This document shows positions 9,016 through 16,876 of a stretch of 59,451 nt of DNA, in pieces. The translations under genes and the position numbers were made by a program. This DNA is from Peptoniphilus sp034090345 (GTDB lineage: Bacteria > Bacillota > Clostridia > Tissierellales > Peptoniphilaceae): positions 1-59,451 of the forward strand of contig NZ_JAXDSS010000072.1 in NCBI RefSeq assembly GCF_034090345.1. The letters are read 5' to 3'. A model generated the notes under the pieces. That model saw only the letters and a list, made by a program, of their open reading frames with translations. It was not told where the DNA came from and did no database searches. How positions within the stretch are numbered: position 1 is the stretch's first letter; every line of letters begins with the position of its first letter.

Positions 9016-9524
9016 TTATTTATAGATATTATATAGCACTTGTGCTACTTGCGCTCTTGTAAATGGAGTTTTAGGGCTGAAAGTTCCATCTTCCATACCA
9101 TTTACAATGCCGGCTTTTGCCATTTCTAACACAGCCTCTTTTGCCCATGGAGAAACTTTGTCCATATATTTAAATTTCACTTCTTTATCACCGTTGAGTT
9201 CTTTATTTGTAAATTTAAGATATTTTGAAATAATAACTACCATTTGTTCTCTTGTAAGACTTTCTTCCGGCGCAAATTTATTTTTGCCAACACCATCTAC
9301 AATTTTATTTTCTTCTGCCCAATTTACATATGGAGCATAGTAAGCGTCGGATTTTACATCATCAAATTTAGATTCCTTATACTTATTAATATCTACATTT
9401 TGTATTCTTCCAAGTACTGTTACAAAATCCGCTCTCTTAATTGGCAACTCAGGACCAAATTCATTTTCGCCCATTTCTTTGAAATACCCCTTATCTACTG
9501 CAAATTTTATCGCATCTTTTGCCC
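9016..9524 (-). pseudogene. C-terminal SLH triplet of a frameshifted surface protein
   Basis: Contains three S-layer homology modules. The first, restored across the frameshift, reads WAKDAIKFAVDKGYF and continues to GENEFGPELPIKRADFVTVL. The second contains YVNWAEENKIVDGV and the third SPWAKEAVLEMAKAGIV. An isolated SLH triplet has no start and no signal peptide. Its reading frame joins the ORF upstream if one base is restored near 9525-9530, as in FKDVSDI(Y)WAKDAIKF. It is therefore the tail of the same broken gene. Confidence 0.8.
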
Positions 9525-10328
9525 AATAATGTCAGATACATCCTTAAACAAAGTATTCTTTAATTCTTTTGTCAGGTCTGATTTATTATCTTCGACTTTT
9601 ACTACAGGAGTTGTATGAGCAGTTGCTTTACCTGTAACTTCAGCAGGTTTACCATAGTGTATTGCAGGTCTTTGATACCAATTAACTACTGTTTCATTAG
9701 GTTTAGGATCTACCGGAGATATAGGCGCAGGTTTTTCAATTTCCAATACCTTAATTGTAAATTCTTTTTCTACTTTTAAATTACCTCTAGATATTTCAAC
9801 AGTAAATGTCTTAGTTCCCGGTGTCTCGGTTTCTAAATATGTTTTCAACTTAAAAGTAGTTCCTGAAGGGTACTCAAGTTCTTCTCCAATTCCTTTAAAC
9901 TCTCCCGGTTTATATTCTGTCTTGCCATTTACCAATGCTTTATGTTCCCATAAATGTTCATCATTTGCTTTAACTACAAGATTTGAATCGGCATTTAAAG
10001 AATCGATGTTTTCAATTTCAAGGGTCGGTTTTTCACTATCAATTCTGGTTGTAAATTCGTATTTTGTCTCTCCTTTATTATAGTCACTTAATTCAATATA
10101 AAGAATTTGTCCGTCTCTCGATACTCCTTGATGTCTAAATCTTCTTTCCTGTCCTCTCTCTCCGAAAAGATTCCAAAATTCCACATTAACATTGTCTATT
10201 TTTAAATACAATCCGGTAGAATCGTCGGAAATTTTTCCTTCTAAAACATAATTTTCGCTAGGGAAGTAAATTTCAGGTTTAGTTGAACTATCTCCTTCAG
10301 GCATTTTTACATAATAAGAGAGACTCAT
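9507..10328 (-). pseudogene. Middle fragment of a frameshifted SLH protease paralogue
   Basis: Encodes immunoglobulin/Fn3-like surface domains (from SLSYYVKMPEGD to about EFTIKVLEIE) and a proline-rich linker. It then runs into FKDVSD, the first residues of an SLH module, before a premature TAA. The domain order (Ig-like, EKPAPISPV linker, SLH) mirrors the C-terminus of the adjacent giant protease. There is no catalytic domain and no signal peptide. An ATG at 10328 does have GGGGAGG nine bases upstream, so a cytoplasmic fragment could still be made. An in-frame stop lies just upstream at about 10400. Best read as the 3' remnant of a duplicated protease gene, split from its own SLH triplet by a one-base deletion. 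Confidence 0.75.
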
Positions 10329-10410
10329 ATTAATGAGCCTCCCCAATATTTGACATAGAGCCAAATAATATACCATATAGGCGATCAATTGATCCGATTT
10401 CTAAGGATGT

Positions 10411-13400
10411 TTATTTTTCGAGAGATTCTTCCAAATTGTAAATCATCTGTACAATTTCCGCCCTCGTTGCCAACTTTTTAGGAAGTACTCTTCCCTGTTC
10501 GTCGCCTTTTATAAGCCCAAGACTATATGCTATCTTCATATCTTCTATTGCCCAATCGGAGATCGTGTCTGCATCTTTAAACTCAATCGCCGCATTGCCT
10601 GTGATATCTATATTTTTCATCTTTAGATATCTAACAATCATAGTAATTACTTCTTCTCTTGTTATATTACTATTAGGTGAAAATTCATCTTCCATTCTAC
10701 CCTTTACTATATTATTTAGGACTAGTTTTTTTACGTCCTTATAGTACCAGTCAGATTTATTTACATCTTTAAACTTGATATCTCCCGCTACATCATCTAA
10801 ATCAAAGGCTCTATTCAAAATAGATACATATTCTGCCCTTGTTGCCGGATTGTCAGGTCTAAAGGTATTGTCAGGGTAACCACTTACAATTTTTCTTTCA
10901 ACCGCTTTCAGTATAATATCTTTCGCCCAATGATTGTCTATATCCGTTAATTGTACAGAAATATTCTCCTTCTTGCTACTTTCTTTAGTTGTTTTTTTGT
11001 TCTCAACTGCTCTTACTTCACTTACCTTTGAAGGTTGCCTATATCCACTCATTCTTGAATAAGTGTGGTCTGAATAATAACTATCACTATCTAATTTTTC
11101 ATCTTTTGAGATAGGTGTTATTGGAGTGCTTGGTTTTTCCGTAGGTGTCGAAGGCGTTTTTAAAATATTAAGAGTATACTCTTTTTCTACTTTATTTCCG
11201 TAGCTATCACTTATTGTAACTATTATTTTCTTCTTGTTCGGTCCTTCATTTTCACTGCTCTTTAAGGAAACCTTTATTCCCTCAGGTATTTCAAATAAAT
11301 TGGCTATATTGTTTAATTCTTCCTCATTGACATTTAGTTTGATCAATTTCGCATCAGGAATTGGAAGAATTTCAATATTATATTCTTGTCTATAAGTGTT
11401 TCCGTCTTTTGTAAATTCAACTTTTACAAGAGTTTTACCCACTTTATTTGCATCAATTGGCTCTACAAGTTTTGCACTTACTCCTTCAGGTAAATCAAAT
11501 AATACATCTATTCCTCTTAATTCTTCTGCTAAAAACTTGTCTTTTTTAAGTACTATATCCAAAGTTTTTTCGCCATAACGACCTGGACGTTTTTTAGCCT
11601 TTAAATTTTCTTCTGTCTTAATTCCAGAAGCAACTCCTTCTACTTCCTCATAAATAGCTTGTTTAATAGGAAGTGTATATTCTCTTGTCTTATAGATGTT
11701 TTCTTCATTCTTTATTCTTATTTTAACCTTTGCTACTTGCTTATTTCCTTCTACTTGTTCAATTTTTGCTTTCTCTAAAACTTCGGCGCTATAACCTTTT
11801 GGAAGTTGAAGGATGGCATTTGCATCGGTCAAGTCACTAAAATCAAAGGCTTCTTTTTTCGCTGGTATTTCAGGGAATTGAACTTCCTTATCTTCTTTTT
11901 TGCTTGCGTCAATAATCTTTTCAGAAGTATTTCCCGCTCTGTCGGTAGCTATTACTTGGATGATATATTCATCTCCATATTTTGAAAGCTGGCTTCCACT
12001 TTCGTAAGGCTTACCATTTACAAGGATAATCTTTGCCTCATCTGCTATACTTCTATCGTCTTTGATTTCAATATCGAGTACATCACTGCCATTAAATGTT
12101 TGATTCTTGACATTTATTGTCGGAAGAACATTATCAAAGGCAACTCTATATTTTAAATTCTCAGTCTTGTTGTGATGTCTATCCTCTGCATATAATGTTA
12201 TTAAGTCGCCATCTTTTACAGATATTTCACGATTGAATTCCGCCTCATTATCTCCCATCATACCTGGTAAATTTGCACTTGCTACATTATCTCCATTAAT
12301 ATACATAGACCAATTGTCATTAGAATCCCTTACCGTACCCTTTATAGTGATAGTGTCTGAATTTGTAAATATATACTCATTAGAGTCAAAAATATTTGAA
12401 TCGTCTCTTCCAATTCTTGACTTGTCTATTTTAAATTCTGGTGCTTCACTATCTAGTAGTATAATATGTCCCCTACTATATAAAATCTCATCAGGATTAT
12501 CTTTCTTATAGACAGTGACATTTATAATATTAAATCCTTCTTGAATTTCAAGATGCTGACTTGGAACTCTTCCGCCTGTTCCCAAATCTGAAATATCTGT
12601 CATTGGATTATATCCATTTTTGCCATAATTATAAGATGTCAATCTCATTCTATAGTCTTTAGTACCCTCAGGCATGTTGAAAAACTCTGTATTAAAATAA
12701 ATTTTATCTTCGCTTTTTGATATATCTTCTATACTTAAATTTACTTCACGCCAATTATACATTATTTTTGATAATTCTGGTCTAAGCTCAGCTTCAGTAT
12801 CATCGTCAAGCTCCGTATAGACTAAAGCACCTGGCCTTGTATCTGCTTTATGAGAACCCGATGTGCTTTCTTCTGTACTTTCTGCAACATTTTTATTTAA
12901 GTCTACATTGTAGTCTTCCATAATATTTCCTGCAGTATCCATTGCCTCTATGCGCAGTGTAGATCTAGTTAAATTATTGATATGCTCGTCTAGATTTTCA
13001 ATTTTATATTCATCATCACTAATCTTTTGAACTGGAATTATTTTTCCATCTATACTTGCTCCAACAAAAGCAAGTCCATGTTCGTCGTTGATTTTAAAGC
13101 TAGCTGTATTTGATCCAAAGGTTGGCATCATTGTCATCTTAGGACCTGTATTGTCAATTCTAACAGGCATATATAACTCTTGATAAGGTGCATTTTCCTT
13201 AACACGAGCCCTTATTCTAAAATAGTATTGCCCTTCATCGGCAGGAGTCATTATTCCCGGATATGCTTCTTCATCTTCAGATTGACCATCTCTACTTACA
13301 TATACCTCGCCATCCCATTGTAAAAGTGGATTTGGTGCTAAGAATTTATTATCATATTGCCATTTATTTTCTAGTGGAAAATGTCCAAAAAACTTTCTGA

Positions 13401-16098
13401 AATATTTAGATGTGGACAATGTCCTCACATGTTTCTTATCTTTATCAACTATTGCAACTTCTAAATCTCTAGCTTCTCTTAACGGAATGATCCTTGCGGC
13501 TACTCCGTCCCATGCTCTTATCCCTTTATTTGAAAAAGCAATTTTACTAGGATCTATATTCCCATTCTCATCTTTTCCAAGCTCAATGAAACCTTGTGAA
13601 TCATCGTGATGTGCTTCCTTTGTAGCGATTACTGTCGTTAATTTATAAATGGAATCTGCTTCCCATGCTGGCGAATCGATGATTTTACCTGCATTCCAAT
13701 CGCCCTTATATCCAAAGTAAGGAATTGATAATCCTGGTTGTTTTTCTGGATTTTCGGCATCGAGATAGATAAAGCCTTCTACAAATTCATCCTTTGATTT
13801 TCCTGTATTTAATGTTACAGTTATATTTTTTTCTTCCTTAGGCTTTAACTCTACATATTCCATATTTGAGTTTATACTTGCATCTACTATTGCCTTTGAA
13901 CGTGTTTCATAAATAGTATGGTTCTCAAATTCATCTTCAAAATCTTTATATTTTCTCGCCGAATCTGCCATATTAGGCTTTGACATCTCTTTTACTGTTT
14001 CTCCAAGCACAGGTCCAAAGTTCACTTGAAATTTTTGAGCTTCATTGGAATAGTTTTTAATTTTTAAGTTAAATTGTACAGTGTTTTTTTGAATCTCCTT
14101 TAGTTCAACAGCGCCTTTATCATTGTGCGTAACTAAAACATTGGTCCTTAGTGCATCATAGGCATTTACCATGCCCGCACCCTGTCTACGAGGAGAGGAT
14201 TCCGTGCTGGAGTTTGCTGTGTCCATAAGAGGCTCTGCAGTATTCATCAGTAGAATCTTGTTTAGTTTTACCCTGCCTCCCTCATAATTAGCTCCACTAT
14301 TTATAAGTTCTGTTACCTTATTTTTAAGAATTGCTGAAATTCCCGAAATATGAGGTGTTGACATTGATGTCCCTGACATTAGTCCGTATTTCCCATTGTG
14401 GTAGGTTGAATAGACATTTTCACCCGGTGCTACTATTTCCGGTTTTAGTTCTAATTCTGCATTAGGTCCCCAACCCGAGAAACCTGATATCTTTGTATCT
14501 TTGTTAATAGATACCAGTGTTTTTTCCTCTTTAAATTCGACTTTTTGTTTCGGAGATTTTTTTATCATTTCCCTAAGGATATCTCCTTGCGTGCCGTCAA
14601 TACTCGTAATCCACATTTTAGATGTATTGATTCTATCTATTGTCAGCTTGTCTGTATCATAATCCATTATCGGATATTGTTTGTAGTGATCTCTACTATA
14701 ATATATAGGTGCATTTATAAGAATATATCCTACTGCTCCCTTTTCTGCTGCATTTTCAAACTTATCATATATAGTTCCGCCACCTCTAAGACCAACAGCA
14801 ACCTTTCCATTTAAATCGAGATCCTTTACGGCTGTTTTTCTGCCATTGCCGACAAAGACAAATTCATACTCCTGATTTTTTGTAAATTTCTTATTGTCTT
14901 CATCACTTCCCATGTATTTATGATGGAAATCTGTACCGCCAATTTTTACAGTATCTAGTGGAACTTTATTATTAGTTGTAGAACCAACTGAAAGTCCTTC
15001 GCCAACAGATGCAATATATGTCATAGCAGAGTTGTCGATCAATTTAGCATTATTATCTGGATAAAAACCATAAGTGTCTCCTGATGCCGATGAACTGTAA
15101 TTTCCAATAGCCGATACGACGACAACGCCCTTTTCTGCTGCATTTCTAACGGCTTTGTAATAAATATCTCCCACATAGCCATTTCCTGCCTGACCTATGG
15201 ACATACTGATGACATCGGCTCCATTGTTTACAGCATCTTCCATAGCATGGTAGACTGCATCGTCGCCACCATATTCGAATTGTGCATAATCCTGTGTCCA
15301 TTCTCCTTCTTTATCCTTAATTGGGAAGGTTCTATCTGAAAATATTCTATACATAAATAATTGTGCATTTGGTGCTACTCCTTTAAAATCTTCTGAATTA
15401 GCAGCCACAATACCAGATACGTGCATCCCGTGAGCTCTTGGAGTTCTTTCCATTAAATCAAAGGATCCCCCGAGATAATTAAAACCATGGGGTACTTTTA
15501 ATGTAAATCCCTTTTGTATTTTATTTTCTTTTATTTTCACAAAGGGTTTCGCATCATCGTCTATTTTCATTGCAGGATGATTAATATCCATGCCAGAGTC
15601 TATTACCGCAACTACCGTTCCACGACCGTCAAGTTTTTCATCCCTAACTTCTTCTGCATATTTTACCGCCTCATTTACCTTTGTCATATCTCTTGCATTT
15701 AAATTTTGCGGTACAAAAGTCCCATTTTCTTGGATGTTTTTTATTCCATCAATTTCTTTTACTTTTTCAAGTGTATCAGTAGATATTTCTACAGATACAC
15801 CATCGAAAAGAGAATTATAACTATATTTTATCTTTAATCCTTCAATTTGATTAAGTTTTGCTATTATAGTATCCCTCTTGCCCTTTTCAAATTCTAGTAT
15901 ATATACTCTTCTCTGTATATCTTTTGCAGTATCTACCTTTCCGTCTAAAAATGCCTCTACTAGAGGATAATTTTCTTTAATTGAATTACTTGAGCCTTCG
16001 CTTTCAGGGCTCTTTGCCATAACTGAATATGGAATAGTCCCCAAAAATAAAACAAGTGCTAAAATAAAGCTTAAAGCTCTTTTTGATATACTTTTCAT
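10411..16098 (-). CDS. SLH-anchored subtilisin-like (S8) cell-envelope protease
   Basis: A secreted serine protease of 1895 residues, similar in plan to lactocepin/C5a-peptidase proteins. The signal peptide is residues 1 to about 28 (SFILALVLFLGTIPYSVMA), followed by an I9-type propeptide (about 60-130). The catalytic triad is D167 (VVAVIDSGMD), H223 (RAHGMHVSG) and S578 (SGTSMSTPH), with oxyanion N333. A PA-type insertion (about 375-530) sits in the catalytic domain. Fn3/Ig-like repeats fill residues about 650-1700. Three SLH modules (about 1710-1895, DIDNHWAKDIILKAVE onward) replace the LPXTG anchor. It probably degrades host or environmental proteins at the surface. The ATG at 16098 has GGGAGAAG upstream. 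A truncated paralogue lies immediately downstream. Confidence 0.93.
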   Translation of the reverse strand: MKSISKRALSFILALVLFLGTIPYSVMAKSPESEGSSNSIKENYPLVEAFLDGKVDTAKDIQRRVYILEFEKGKRDTIIAKLNQIEGLKIKYSYNSLFDGVSVEISTDTLEKVKEIDGIKNIQENGTFVPQNLNARDMTKVNEAVKYAEEVRDEKLDGRGTVVAVIDSGMDINHPAMKIDDDAKPFVKIKENKIQKGFTLKVPHGFNYLGGSFDLMERTPRAHGMHVSGIVAANSEDFKGVAPNAQLFMYRIFSDRTFPIKDKEGEWTQDYAQFEYGGDDAVYHAMEDAVNNGADVISMSIGQAGNGYVGDIYYKAVRNAAEKGVVVVSAIGNYSSSASGDTYGFYPDNNAKLIDNSAMTYIASVGEGLSVGSTTNNKVPLDTVKIGGTDFHHKYMGSDEDNKKFTKNQEYEFVFVGNGRKTAVKDLDLNGKVAVGLRGGGTIYDKFENAAEKGAVGYILINAPIYYSRDHYKQYPIMDYDTDKLTIDRINTSKMWITSIDGTQGDILREMIKKSPKQKVEFKEEKTLVSINKDTKISGFSGWGPNAELELKPEIVAPGENVYSTYHNGKYGLMSGTSMSTPHISGISAILKNKVTELINSGANYEGGRVKLNKILLMNTAEPLMDTANSSTESSPRRQGAGMVNAYDALRTNVLVTHNDKGAVELKEIQKNTVQFNLKIKNYSNEAQKFQVNFGPVLGETVKEMSKPNMADSARKYKDFEDEFENHTIYETRSKAIVDASINSNMEYVELKPKEEKNITVTLNTGKSKDEFVEGFIYLDAENPEKQPGLSIPYFGYKGDWNAGKIIDSPAWEADSIYKLTTVIATKEAHHDDSQGFIELGKDENGNIDPSKIAFSNKGIRAWDGVAARIIPLREARDLEVAIVDKDKKHVRTLSTSKYFRKFFGHFPLENKWQYDNKFLAPNPLLQWDGEVYVSRDGQSEDEEAYPGIMTPADEGQYYFRIRARVKENAPYQELYMPVRIDNTGPKMTMMPTFGSNTASFKINDEHGLAFVGASIDGKIIPVQKISDDEYKIENLDEHINNLTRSTLRIEAMDTAGNIMEDYNVDLNKNVAESTEESTSGSHKADTRPGALVYTELDDDTEAELRPELSKIMYNWREVNLSIEDISKSEDKIYFNTEFFNMPEGTKDYRMRLTSYNYGKNGYNPMTDISDLGTGGRVPSQHLEIQEGFNIINVTVYKKDNPDEILYSRGHIILLDSEAPEFKIDKSRIGRDDSNIFDSNEYIFTNSDTITIKGTVRDSNDNWSMYINGDNVASANLPGMMGDNEAEFNREISVKDGDLITLYAEDRHHNKTENLKYRVAFDNVLPTINVKNQTFNGSDVLDIEIKDDRSIADEAKIILVNGKPYESGSQLSKYGDEYIIQVIATDRAGNTSEKIIDASKKEDKEVQFPEIPAKKEAFDFSDLTDANAILQLPKGYSAEVLEKAKIEQVEGNKQVAKVKIRIKNEENIYKTREYTLPIKQAIYEEVEGVASGIKTEENLKAKKRPGRYGEKTLDIVLKKDKFLAEELRGIDVLFDLPEGVSAKLVEPIDANKVGKTLVKVEFTKDGNTYRQEYNIEILPIPDAKLIKLNVNEEELNNIANLFEIPEGIKVSLKSSENEGPNKKKIIVTISDSYGNKVEKEYTLNILKTPSTPTEKPSTPITPISKDEKLDSDSYYSDHTYSRMSGYRQPSKVSEVRAVENKKTTKESSKKENISVQLTDIDNHWAKDIILKAVERKIVSGYPDNTFRPDNPATRAEYVSILNRAFDLDDVAGDIKFKDVNKSDWYYKDVKKLVLNNIVKGRMEDEFSPNSNITREEVITMIVRYLKMKNIDITGNAAIEFKDADTISDWAIEDMKIAYSLGLIKGDEQGRVLPKKLATRAEIVQMIYNLEESLEK

Positions 16099-16128
16099 AC
16101 TTCTCCCTTCGAGTGTAGTATTTCACTT

Positions 16129-16149
16129 TTATAAAATATTATTTTATAA
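16129..16149. promoter_or_regulatory. 21-bp perfect palindrome upstream of the SLH protease
   Basis: TTATAAAATA and its exact complement are separated by a single base, 31 bases before the protease start codon. It is a candidate operator. Being AT-only in an AT-rich genome, it could also be chance. Confidence 0.4.
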
Positions 16150-16162
16150 TTCTATACTTAGT

Positions 16163-16193
16163 TTAAACCAACCTCCAATTATTGAAGGTTGGT
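16163..16193 (-). terminator. Hairpin after the SLH/InlB-repeat gene
   Basis: ACCAACCT (16167-16174) pairs with AGGTTGGT (16186-16193), 15 bases past the stop at 16208. On the minus strand it is followed only by TTTAAAC, so termination may be weak. Confidence 0.55.
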
Positions 16194-16207
16194 AATCTTA
16201 TTTGTTT

Positions 16208-16876
16208 TTATCTTGTCTTCTCATTTACTACTTTTACAGCTTCAATTAAGACATCACTTGCCGGCATAATAAAGTAAGTCTTGCCTTGTCCGTCTGTCTT
16301 AACTTCTACAGTTTTACCCTTTGCAGTTATTTTCAACTTGTGCTTAGTTTTTCCAAAATTAACTGCTTCTACATAGATTTTAGAACCTGAAATACCTTCA
16401 TCTAACCATTCATTTTTACCAAAGGTAATTGAACCCTCAGTTTCAATTTTATATGTTTTAGATTCTGAATTTGAATTTTCATCCACAGGCTTGCTGCTAC
16501 CTTCGCCCGGATTTCCTATACTGGCATAGATATAAATCTGAACCTTGTATTCTGTTGCATTATACTGATCAGACTCCCTAGATACATAATCTAAAAGTTC
16601 TTGATAACTATTTGCCGTCTTATTGAATAAAACATCATTATGCTCCTGAGTCTCATTTGTCTTCTCTCTTGCAATATAGAAATATCTAAAACCAGGTGTT
16701 TGAGATATTTCTTTTAGTTTATCTAACATCTCTTGGTTTAATAAGGCATATTTTTGACCCGTTTTGAAGTTTTCCTGAGTCAAATGATAGCTTGTTTTAT
16801 TTTTTACACTATTCCAATCATAAATAAGAACTTTGGCATCAATAGCATTTTCATCTACTACCTCTGGTTCTTCCGG
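16208..16876 (-). pseudogene. C-terminal part of SLH/InlB-repeat protein beyond an amber codon
   Basis: This stretch continues the reading frame of the upstream gene exactly: (19855-16208+1)/3 is a whole number. After the TAG the codons read PEEPEVVDENAIDAKVLIYDW, then a second copy of the module ending the upstream gene (compare PGFRYFYI with PGFKYFYI, and QIYIYASI with QVYIYASI). The stretch ends with a FIMPASDVLIEAVKV domain like one in the upstream part. No ribosome site or signal peptide precedes it, and the first possible start is a TTG at 16783. It is probably untranslated unless the amber codon is read through. Confidence 0.75.

Noticed and set aside
16783..16783. TTG as an independent start for the downstream SLH/InlB fragment
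   Set aside because: No ribosome site and no signal peptide; in-frame continuity with the upstream gene across one TAG is a better explanation.
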